Below are positions 9,398 to 16,270 of a DNA stretch of 64,000 bases, piece after piece. Source of the DNA: Gimesia algae (lineage in GTDB: Bacteria; Planctomycetota; Planctomycetia; Planctomycetales; Planctomycetaceae); contig NZ_CP036343.1 of assembly GCF_007746795.1 (NCBI RefSeq), forward strand, positions 3,337,369 to 3,401,368. Direction: 5' to 3'. A program made the position numbers and the translations under genes. Every line of letters begins with the position of its first letter. The first letter of the stretch is position 1. The notes under the pieces are model-generated. The model had not been told where the DNA came from. It did no database searches and worked only from the letters and a program-made list of their open reading frames with translations.

Positions 9398-9551
9398 TTT
9401 TTTAATTCTGTCATAAGCAAATTTTCCCTGCAATAGAATTTCAGATTTGACAGTCCCTTCCAGTTGATTGACGAGTGCTCCGGCGGTGAAGAATTTCATT
9501 CGGAATTGATTCTGCAATTTTTTGATAATTCTTCTCGATACCTTCAATCAT
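9398..9551 (-). pseudogene. frameshifted immunity gene, YezG/DUF600-like
   Basis: From an ATG at 9551 the minus strand encodes MIEGIEKNYQKIAESIPNE and then runs to a stop. In another frame the sequence continues as FFTAGALVNQLEGTVKSE and LLQGKFAYDRIKKG before it meets the REP-like motif. The NYQKIAESI start resembles YezG/DUF600 immunity proteins. It begins 22 bp after the stop of the endonuclease-like toxin tip, where an immunity gene is expected. In Bacillus YezG partners the nuclease toxin YeeF, which supports the pairing. One frameshift and a lost C-terminus make it inactive as read. Confidence 0.5.
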
Positions 9552-9572
9552 AATTATCCTCTCATTTTCAAT

Positions 9573-10034
9573 TTATTTTGGGTTAGAAAATTTTTCGCTA
9601 TAAATGGATGTTATACCGGTCTTCGCATCTGTGATTGTGTAATTTACGGTGAAGCTATTAGGCCGCTTCCCCGCTGCGGGCCAGTTAATTTCGATATTCA
9701 CTGATACCGTATCACCTGTTTTCAAGGCATTATCCCACTGGCGTTCCATGGCAGCCCAAGGTGAGCCTTTACCACGATTGAGTTTCATACCTTGTGGTAC
9801 CATATGAAGAGGCCCCTCACCGGGTCCATCAAATCGGGTGTCAATCATGAACTCACCGTTTAAGCCACTTCCCCCGCCAAATTTAGCTTTGACGATGAGG
9901 ACGTAGAGGTTACTGTCGAAGTTCTCACGGAACGCATGACGCGTTCCTGTCTCGGTGGTGACCTCATTTTCAAAGGACAACGGCGAACGGGTGTCGGCAG
10001 GAGCCATAAACGGCGCGTGCTTTATATGGCGACC
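9573..10034 (-). pseudogene. orphan C-terminal toxin domain, DNA/RNA non-specific endonuclease-like
   Basis: The frame is open from just after a stop at 10037-10035 to the stop at 9573. The only ATG is at 10007, without a ribosome site. The sequence HMVPQGMKLNRG, WAAMERQWDNALKTG and RPNSFTVNYTI matches the C-terminal nuclease domain (Endonuclease_NS_2 type) of polymorphic and LXG/Rhs toxins. The usual GH active-site pair is replaced by EF in NGEFMIDTRF, so activity is doubtful. The N-terminal delivery part is missing, and the upstream side abuts an IS4 remnant at about 10050. An immunity-like remnant follows. Confidence 0.65.
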
Positions 10035-10049
10035 TTAGTGGCGATCCGT

Positions 10050-10406
10050 TGCCAAAATTGATTTCGTGTTCGTCAAAGACCTGCTGCCAGCGCTGATCGT
10101 TGATGACATCAGACAGCGGGAGCGAAGCATCTTGCAGCATTGAGCGTTTGAAAATGGAAAATGATGCTGCATTCACACGGGAAGCTGATATACATGGCAT
10201 AGGGCCTCCACTGATCACATATCCTCATACACCACCCAGGATAGGCCTTACCAGAACGCAGCATAATGTCAGGAGAGGTTTTGTCAAACTCAACCAGCGA
10301 ACTGGCAAAAATCGGACTATTAAAAACGTGACTGCGTCACGCTGGGCTCGTTGTGCAGCTACATATAAAAAATCAGCGGCAGTGCCATTCGTCGCTGACC
10401 CCTTTT
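10050..10406 (-). mobile_element. truncated IS4-type element (left end and transposase N-terminus only)
   Basis: From the terminal sequence near 10378-10406 (GGCAGTGCCATTCG, diverged) the minus strand parallels the left 350 bp of the intact element at 10862. It includes an ATG with MPCISASRVNAASF and ends at HEINFGNG, about 45 residues into the transposase. After that, homology stops. The rest of the element and whatever lay beyond are deleted. It inserted just downstream of the immunity gene at 10422. Confidence 0.8.
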
Positions 10407-10421
10407 CCCGTTCGCCTACTC

Positions 10422-10730
10422 TCACGAATCACCATAGGTAAAGGCCACATCTTCAATCGAATCAGCAAGATTAGAGAAATCCGTAGAAATGTTCATTGCA
10501 AATGTTCGCAAATAAACCAAGGATTCTGTTTGCAGCTTGACATCACCTGTCTTGATTGCATCCTCAAGTTTATTATAGTGGTGAAGAAAAGACTCAATAT
10601 CTCCTACAAATACACGATCTTTTTGAGCAACTGCTTTTTTCAGTTTTTGTGGGTTTGCTGTTGACTGTGGATAATTACTAATGGACTGTAATAGTATTTC
10701 ATAGATACGACCAATAGGAAAAGTCTTCAT
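10422..10730 (-). CDS. putative immunity protein, 102 aa
   Basis: The ATG at 10730 overlaps the stop of the toxin fragment by four bases (ATGA), the classic arrangement of toxin and immunity genes. The protein starts MKTFPIGRIYEILL, is predicted mostly helical and mildly acidic at the C-terminus, and has no signal peptide or membrane segment, as expected of a cytoplasmic immunity protein. I do not recognise its family. The function is inferred from position alone. The frame is intact and could still protect against incoming toxin of the same type. Confidence 0.65.
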   Translation of the reverse strand: MKTFPIGRIYEILLQSISNYPQSTANPQKLKKAVAQKDRVFVGDIESFLHHYNKLEDAIKTGDVKLQTESLVYLRTFAMNISTDFSNLADSIEDVAFTYGDS

Positions 10731-10861
10731 ATCCTTCGACCTTTCGCTGCTTCAGTTTTTGCAGTATTTAATGTACCATCCAAATTTAGAACTGCTCTAA
10801 ATTTTCCTCTACTGTCGAATACTTCTAAATGATCTTTATGCAGATTGTCAAGGTAGGACAG
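10727..10861 (-). pseudogene. C-terminal tip of a polymorphic toxin, colicin E3/E5-like RNase type
   Basis: The minus strand from the IS4 border encodes LSYLDNLHKDHLEVFDSRGK, then RAVLNLDGTL and a KGRRI end, with TGA at 10729-10727. The pattern HKDHLEVFD, then a short beta-hairpin, then KGRRI is typical of the last 40 residues of cytotoxic RNase tips of bacteriocins and Rhs/CDI toxins. The RNase subtype is an inference. Everything upstream is absent: the frame ends at the inverted repeat of the IS4 element. It is too short to be seen as a gene by length alone. Confidence 0.6.
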
Positions 10862-10891
10862 AAAAAGGTGTCAGGAACGAATGGCACTGCC
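10862..10891 (+). repeat. left terminal inverted repeat of the IS4 element
   Basis: Begins AAAAAGGTGTCAGGAACGAA. All 30 bp match the right end in inverse orientation. Confidence 0.88.
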
Positions 10892-11076
10892 GGTGTTTTT
10901 TTGCTTTGAGTATGCGCAACGGTTCCCATGTGACATCGTCACATGCTTGATTTTCTGATTTTTTTGCCAGTTCGCTGGAAATTGTGTTTGGCAAAACGTC
11001 TCCTGGCATTATGCTGCGTTCTGGCAGGGCCTTCCTTGGGTTGGTGTGGGCAAAACATTTGACCAAGGAAGGTCCT

Positions 11077-12555
11077 ATGCCATTTATATCATCTTCCCGA
11101 GTGAATGCAGCATCATTTTCTCTTTTCAAACGTTCGATGATGCAGGAGAGCAGCCTGCCGCTAGCCGACGTCCTTGACGATCAACGCTGGCAGCAGGTGT
11201 TTGACGAACACGAAATCGACTTTGGCAATGACCCCGATGTCATTTACACACCGGCAATCACTCTCTGGGCGTTAATCTCTCAGGTGTTCTTTTCCGGCGA
11301 GCAACGCAGCTGTAAGGCAGCCGTCATTCGTGTTGCCAGCTTATGGGCGGCACTGGGGCGACGGGTCTGCAGTACGAATACCGGTGCTTACTGTCGCGCG
11401 CGACTCAAACTATCCTTTACCGTCATCCGCGATCTCGTCCAGCAACTTGCCGCGGATGCCGAAGCGGCCTGTGACCAGAACTGTGTCCAGTCTCGAGAGC
11501 AGTCAACGGCGCGCCTCAGTCCTTCCAGCGTCGCCGATGTGAAATCACGGAGTACCGGCGGTCGCATTCTGCTCGTTGACGGCTTCACCATCACGGCCGC
11601 CGATACCCCTGAGAATCAGCGGGCCTATCCGCAGAACCCGGCTCAGAAACCGGGGCTCGGGTTCCCCGTTCTCCGCTGCGTTTCTCTGATCTCGATGACC
11701 ACCGGACTGCTGGTCGATCTGGTGAGCGGGCCTTACAGCGGTAAAGGGAGTGGCGAAACGGCCCTGCTTTGGCAAATGCTCGATGCACTCCGGCCGGGTG
11801 ATATTCTGGTGGCTGACTCGTATTACTGCACGTACTGGCTGGTGAGTGCGTGCCATGCGCGGGGCGTTCAGATCCTGATGAAGAACCATCACCTGCGTGA
11901 CAATCATCCACAAACCGCACGTCGACTGAACAAGCGAGAGCGCCTGGTGACATGGTTACGTCCCCCCGTCCGTCCTGCCTGGATGACCCGTCAGGAATTC
12001 TGGCGACAACCGCTGACACTCACTCTGCGGCTGGTCGATGTGCAGATCAGTCAGCCGGGGTATCGCGCCAAAACATTTACGATTGCCACCACCATCACAG
12101 ATCGGAAAGCATGCCCGGCGCGCTGGATCGCCGCCGTGTATCAGAGCCGCTGGCTGATCGAACTGGACATTCGCAGTATCAAGTGCTCGCTGGGGATGGA
12201 TATCCTGCGGGCGAAGTCTCCGGCCATGGTGCTCACCGAACTCTGGTCATGTCTGCTGGCGTACAATCTGATTCGATTGAAGATGCTGCAGAGTAGCCTG
12301 GCGACAGGCCGTGATCCCCGTTCACTCTCGTTTACTACCACGCAACAGATGCTGGCTGCGAATTGGTTGCTGGGCGCGGTTACAAAAACGACTGAGGAAT
12401 TAGCCACACTCGGACAGCAGGTCCCCTGCAGCGAACGTGTAGGGCATCGCATCGGCCGAACAGAACCCAGAGCCAATAAACGCCGAACCAAAGTGCTGGC
12501 TTTGCTGAAGCAACCAAGATACCATTACCATCAACAAAGAAAAGCAACTGTATGA
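11077..12555 (+). CDS. IS4-family DDE transposase
   Basis: I place the start at ATG 11077 because AAGGAAGG lies just upstream and the truncated copy begins at the same Met. An upstream ATG at 10984 would add 31 residues without a ribosome site. The product has about 492 residues. An RNase H-like core shows DDE candidates in LVDGFTITAAD and ILVADSYYC, and the IS4 Y-(2)-R-(3)-E-(6)-K signature in YQSRWLIELDIRSIK. A transposase beta-strand insertion domain lies between the second D and the E. No frameshift or internal stop is visible, so the element may be active. Confidence 0.9.
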   Translation: MPFISSSRVNAASFSLFKRSMMQESSLPLADVLDDQRWQQVFDEHEIDFGNDPDVIYTPAITLWALISQVFFSGEQRSCKAAVIRVASLWAALGRRVCSTNTGAYCRARLKLSFTVIRDLVQQLAADAEAACDQNCVQSREQSTARLSPSSVADVKSRSTGGRILLVDGFTITAADTPENQRAYPQNPAQKPGLGFPVLRCVSLISMTTGLLVDLVSGPYSGKGSGETALLWQMLDALRPGDILVADSYYCTYWLVSACHARGVQILMKNHHLRDNHPQTARRLNKRERLVTWLRPPVRPAWMTRQEFWRQPLTLTLRLVDVQISQPGYRAKTFTIATTITDRKACPARWIAAVYQSRWLIELDIRSIKCSLGMDILRAKSPAMVLTELWSCLLAYNLIRLKMLQSSLATGRDPRSLSFTTTQQMLAANWLLGAVTKTTEELATLGQQVPCSERVGHRIGRTEPRANKRRTKVLALLKQPRYHYHQQRKATV

Positions 12556-12578
12556 ACGCAAACTCTTTCACAACAACA

Positions 12579-12608
12579 GGCAGTGCCATTCGTTCCTGAC
12601 ACCTTTTT
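12579..12608 (-). repeat. right terminal inverted repeat of the IS4 element
   Basis: Ends TTCCTGACACCTTTTT on the plus strand, the inverse of the left end. Confidence 0.88.
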
Positions 12609-12644
12609 TAATTCGAAGGTGTGAAGTGAAGTTCACGAACATTT

Positions 12645-12666
12645 CATCCCTGGCGCGCCAGGGATG
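12645..12666. repeat. perfect 22-bp palindrome
   Basis: CATCCCTGGC and GCCAGGGATG joined by GC; the whole is its own reverse complement. It lies between the IS4 right end and the LRR gene, about 57 bp before the ATG. It could be a transcription stop, an operator or another mobile-element end; the sequence does not decide. Confidence 0.6.
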
Positions 12667-12722
12667 ACTTTAAGTTGGATCTCTAACATTCCAACTGGTA
12701 CAAGGTTGGGGGCAAGGTCACA

Positions 12723-13742
12723 ATGAAATTAAAGCACAAACCAAAGACTCTTGCCATTCTTTGTGTTTTATTCTCTTTGGTTTTACTCGTTTTCACTTTT
12801 AGCTCAAGCATGTTTTCCTACCTAAAGCGTGTCAGAGTTGTAGAAAATTTGACCTCACTTTATAGCATGGGAGCTGTTGAAGAAGAAGGATCTGATTCTT
12901 TACCCAGACATTATCTCGTTTATACTCCCAAAACTGGATTACTGAGTCGCCTAAAAATAATGTCACCCATCGGAATGGCTGATACCGTTTCACAGATATC
13001 ATATGATATTGAGTCTTCAGAAAAAGCCCTTCCAGAGTCGATCGACACTTTTACTGAGGTACAATCTCTTACGCTAAGTAATATTAGCCTCACTTCAAGA
13101 GAGGCATTGATTATAGGAAAGTTAAATAATATTTCATCGATCACATTTTATAACTGTGATTTATCAATCCAATTTTGCAGCAACTTTCCAAGTAAGAATA
13201 AATTATCCGAAATTAGAATCTACGAATCAACAGCCAGTCCTAGTAGTATGTCCGCCTTATTACGTCGCACCCCTGATTTGAGCACTCTTTCCATTAGTAA
13301 GAATAATCAAACATCTGAATTACTAAAGAATGCTCAAGCGCTACCTCTTGAATCATTAAGTCTAAGACGATGCTCAATTGACCAAGAATCTCTATTGTTG
13401 ATCAGTAAAATTCAAACACTCAAACACTTAGACTTAAGAGACAACAAGTTACCGACTCGCAGTTTCGAATTTCTAGCGACTCTTCCTAAAATATGGGGTA
13501 TTGATATAAGGAAAACGACATTTTCTCCCAATGAATTAGCTGATCTTTCAACTTCAGAATCACTTACAGCGATTTGGATAAGCGGGCAAAAAATAACCAC
13601 AAATGATTTGAATTCACTTTTTAAAATCAGAACCCTCCAACAGATAACTGCCGTACTTCCCACTAAAGAGCCTCATCCAAAATCTCACAAAGACGTAAAG
13701 GTTATTATTAGGAGATATGATTATGACACTGCTAATGAATAA
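12723..13742 (+). CDS. membrane-anchored leucine-rich-repeat protein
   Basis: 339 residues. An N-terminal transmembrane segment (about 10-32) precedes about ten degenerate leucine-rich repeats. Examples are LKHLDLRDNKLPTRSFEFLA and ESLSLRRCSIDQESLLLISK. Base composition is clearly more AT-rich than the neighbouring backbone, with many ATA and TTA codons. The gene lies between the IS4 element and the RAYT, so acquisition by transfer is likely. It probably faces the periplasm and binds a partner. Nothing shows which. A purine-rich stretch lies before the ATG. Confidence 0.72.
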   Translation: MKLKHKPKTLAILCVLFSLVLLVFTFSSSMFSYLKRVRVVENLTSLYSMGAVEEEGSDSLPRHYLVYTPKTGLLSRLKIMSPIGMADTVSQISYDIESSEKALPESIDTFTEVQSLTLSNISLTSREALIIGKLNNISSITFYNCDLSIQFCSNFPSKNKLSEIRIYESTASPSSMSALLRRTPDLSTLSISKNNQTSELLKNAQALPLESLSLRRCSIDQESLLLISKIQTLKHLDLRDNKLPTRSFEFLATLPKIWGIDIRKTTFSPNELADLSTSESLTAIWISGQKITTNDLNSLFKIRTLQQITAVLPTKEPHPKSHKDVKVIIRRYDYDTANE

Positions 13743-13756
13743 AAAACGGACAAAAT

Positions 13757-13773
13757 AAGGTGTCAGGAACCTT
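13757..13773 (+). repeat. REP-like palindrome at the RAYT 5' side
   Basis: AAGGTGTCAGGAACCTT, an imperfect palindrome 42 bp before the RAYT start, inverted relative to the copy at the gene's end. Confidence 0.78.
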
Positions 13774-13814
13774 ATATTGACAATTCAGCGAGAGTCCGCT
13801 AGTATTCTCTGATT

Positions 13815-14498
13815 ATGGGACGACCAAAACGCGCTGCCCAGGCAGGATATATTTATCATGTGCTGAACCGAGCAAATGCCCGGATGACGATATTTGAGAC
13901 GGACGAAGACTACGCCGCATTCGAGCGGATCTTGTCGGAAGCGGTCGAGCAGTTCCAAATGCGGCTGCTCAGTTATTGCTTGATGCCCAACCATTGGCAT
14001 CTGGTCGTTTATCCGAGTGAAGACGGCCAGCTCTCCCGCTTCACAGGCTGGCTCACGTTGACTCATACTCAACGCTGGCACGCCCATCGCAAGAGCACCG
14101 GCTCCGGCCACGTTTACCAGGGACGGTTCAAATCATTCCCGATCCAGGAGGACGAGCACTTCTATACGGTGTGCCGTTATGTCGAACGAAATGCGTTAAC
14201 GGCGAAACTGGTAAAGCGGGCTGAAGACTGGCGTTGGGGCAGCCTGTATCACTGGAATCAGGGAACAACCGAACCGCAGCCTCTGCTATCTCCCTGGCCA
14301 CAGAGACGCAAACCGGGCTGGCTTGAACATGTTAACCAGTGTCTGACTGATCACGAAGCACAGGCACTGACACGCAGTATCCAGCGCGGCGCCCCGTTTG
14401 GAGATAAAGAGTGGACCGAAAAAACAGTCCAACAACTAGACCTGGGAAGTACTTTAAAACCCCGAGGCAGGCCTCGAAAAGCAGATAAAGGTTCCTGA
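13815..14498 (+). CDS. REP-associated tyrosine transposase (RAYT, Y1_Tnp / HUH family)
   Basis: 227 residues. The N-terminus reads RAAQAGYIYHVLNRAN. The HUH metal motif is in MPNHWHLVV. The catalytic Tyr is most likely the one in VCRYVERNAL, and the tail is the usual RGRPRK. RAYTs act on single-stranded palindromes and are held to spread REP elements. Here the gene is bracketed by inverted GGTGTCAGGAACC copies. Its last codons and its stop (GGT TCC TGA) lie inside the right copy. Frame and motifs are intact. Confidence 0.92.
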   Translation: MGRPKRAAQAGYIYHVLNRANARMTIFETDEDYAAFERILSEAVEQFQMRLLSYCLMPNHWHLVVYPSEDGQLSRFTGWLTLTHTQRWHAHRKSTGSGHVYQGRFKSFPIQEDEHFYTVCRYVERNALTAKLVKRAEDWRWGSLYHWNQGTTEPQPLLSPWPQRRKPGWLEHVNQCLTDHEAQALTRSIQRGAPFGDKEWTEKTVQQLDLGSTLKPRGRPRKADKGS

Positions 14499-14504
14499 CA
14501 CCTT
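14488..14504 (-). repeat. REP-like motif overlapping the RAYT stop codon
   Basis: AAGGTTCCTGACACCTT, the exact reverse complement of the copy at 13757-13773. The gene's TGA at 14496-14498 is part of it. Confidence 0.78.
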
Positions 14505-14685
14505 TTATCTTCCACTAGTAAAATACGAGCTCACCTGAGTGGCTCTAGCGACTGTTCGGGTTGAAAACGATACGGCTCTGCGATCAAGCTGACACACGGT
14601 GTTGAAAAGCACCAAGGAACGAACGATCTGCAAAGTCGCAGCAATTCTGTAAGCCTGGTTAAACAGTGCTCGTATCCGAGATACT

Positions 14686-14715
14686 AGGAACCTTAATTTT
14701 AAGGTTCCTGACACC
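14686..14715 (-). repeat. REP-like hairpin with GGTGTCAGGAACC tail
   Basis: AGGAACCTTAA (14686-14696) and TTAAGGTTCCT (14699-14709) form an 11-bp stem with a 2-nt loop. GACACC follows and completes the same core as at 14490. The pair 14490/14703 frames about 200 bp of non-coding DNA that may be a non-autonomous unit. Confidence 0.75.
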
Positions 14716-14720
14716 TTTTT

Positions 14721-15566
14721 CTAATTATGAGAGATTTTGCAATTGGGGAGCAGCTCCTTTAATTTTGCGATTCCAGCGGGAGTGATTGATGTATTATACA
14801 AGTTCAAAGTTTCGAGATTCTTCATTGACGCCAGTTTGGGAATGTCTTTGTCGGTGACCATCCTGCATTCTAACAGGTTGAGCTTCGTCAAGGCGGGGAG
14901 AGGGGGAAGTTGATCGATTGTCAGGTTGGGGCAACCACTCAGACTAAGGACTTCCAGTTTGTCACAACCTTTCAGCATCCCGAGACTGCTCCCAGTGAGT
15001 GGAGCGCTGCTAAATTCAATGGATCTCAATGACTTCAGAGATTTCATATTCGCGAGTTGACCGATCTGCTCATCCGTGACCTCACATTCGTTGAGCGAAA
15101 AGTTAATCGTTAACGCATCCATTTCCGAGATTTTTCGTATTACGTCATCTGTGATGATGTATCCCATCAGGGTAAGTGCTTCACACTCGCCTGCATCATT
15201 TACTTGTGGTGTCACAAAACTGGGAACTCCTGCTCGGGGTTTGATCCCCAGTTCTTTCTCCAGTTCAGCAGCTGCTTTTCGATTCCTGCTTTGCATTTTA
15301 ACCCCCGCCCGTATTTCAGCATCGGTTGGTACAGTTCCTGATTTTCCAGGTACAATGAATGATGATTTGGGTTTGGTGACTGATTCTGTCCCTGGTTCCG
15401 GGAACTCTGCTTCCGGCATATCGACTTCAACCGTTGGTTCGGTACTCTGACTGGTTTCATTGGCAAGAGGCGCTGTGTTATTTTCAGCAGGCGGTTTTAT
15501 TTCCTTGCAACTGGTCAGATTGATGAATAGAAGTAAAATTGAAAGCGCAGTCGTGGATCTCATCAT
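14721..15566 (-). CDS. leucine-rich-repeat lipoprotein
   Basis: 281 residues. A type II signal peptide has a lipobox near Cys20 (NLTSC). A Pro/Thr/Glu-rich linker of about 100 residues leads to six or so leucine-rich repeats (about 130-278), for example LEVLSLSGCPNLTIDQLPPL and LETLNLYNTSITPAGIAKLK. The LRR type is close to that of the protein at 12723, but the anchor differs: lipid here, transmembrane helix there. It is probably attached to a membrane with the LRR exposed. Its stop lies right beside the REP-like hairpin. Confidence 0.8.
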   Translation of the reverse strand: MMRSTTALSILLLFINLTSCKEIKPPAENNTAPLANETSQSTEPTVEVDMPEAEFPEPGTESVTKPKSSFIVPGKSGTVPTDAEIRAGVKMQSRNRKAAAELEKELGIKPRAGVPSFVTPQVNDAGECEALTLMGYIITDDVIRKISEMDALTINFSLNECEVTDEQIGQLANMKSLKSLRSIEFSSAPLTGSSLGMLKGCDKLEVLSLSGCPNLTIDQLPPLPALTKLNLLECRMVTDKDIPKLASMKNLETLNLYNTSITPAGIAKLKELLPNCKISHN

Positions 15567-16270
15567 CGTTTTTTCCTTATTGAAAAAATGGATTCACTTC
15601 ACTAGATGCCCCCATACAAGACAGAGCATTCTGCACTGTACAGGTTTCTAACTGACGGATCAAATAATTTATCGCAATTTGAGTCACCTTCCACGGTTTT
15701 GTTGATTCCTCCCACTTGCATGATTTTATAGCTGGGAATAAGACATCATGTCTCAATAATCACTTTTTATTCCGTGCTCTAACAGGAATAACCATATCGT
15801 TTCAGTGCCGCCTGCTCATGCTGAATGACAACCCTGTGGAAACACAGCTCCCCCTGGGTCCGGCAGCAGAAACAGCACACTCCCGCCTGGCTGGCGACAC
15901 AGAAGAAAACAGCACTACCACGAAACTGGCGGGCGCTGGTGAATGAACCACAGACCGATGACGAACTGGCAGCCCTGCGAAAAAGCATCGTCCGAGGCAC
16001 ACCCTTCAGCGGAAACAAATGAATCAGTAACACGGCCGCACGACTCTCCCTGGAAAGCACCACCCGCCCCCGTGGCAGACCCGGCTGGAAAAAGAATCCT
16101 GGAGCGCATCACATTTAACCATAGCGACTCTCGATCTATTATACTCGGTCCAAATGACTCTGGAGACGCTACAATAAAACTGGACACAGTCTGGTATCTC
16201 GAGTACGGGTCGCTTAAAATTGAGTTCTCTCGATTGATTCCCCGAACTCAACAATAACAGAGGAAGAGCC
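15567..16270. other. gene-poor spacer with RAYT debris
   Basis: It holds the promoter of the LRR lipoprotein on the left and the RAYT remnant 15825-16118. At the right end lies the leader of the gene at 16271, with CAGAGGAAGAGCC before its ATG. Nothing else is recognised. Confidence 0.6.
15825..16118 (+). pseudogene. decayed RAYT transposase, C-terminal half
   Basis: One frame reads NWRALVNEPQTDDELAALRK then IVRGTPFSGNK. An in-frame TGA (16020-16022) interrupts it, and it resumes as TAARLSLESTTRPRGRPG. These are the C-terminal landmarks of RAYT proteins (LVN..., RGTPFG, W, TA..L.LESTLRPRGRP). The stop probably replaced the conserved Trp after GNK. The N-terminal HUH half is gone. It is not a copy of the RAYT at 13815: the shared motifs are diverged. 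Confidence 0.7.

Larger units (their letters stand above)
10862..12608 (+). mobile_element. IS4-family insertion sequence, apparently complete
   Basis: About 1.75 kb bounded by perfect 30-bp inverted repeats (10862-10891 and 12579-12608). It carries one transposase gene that fills most of the element. I could not identify a target-site duplication with confidence. The left end is fused to the toxin tip. The DNA to the right (12609-12722) does not encode the missing toxin body, so further rearrangement followed or accompanied the insertion. Confidence 0.88.

Noticed and set aside
9266-9547. Minus-strand 93-residue frame as a gene of its own
   Set aside because: It starts at TTG inside the immunity remnant, runs through the REP motif and then into antisense of the gene at 8434. 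It is better read as a frameshifted remnant.
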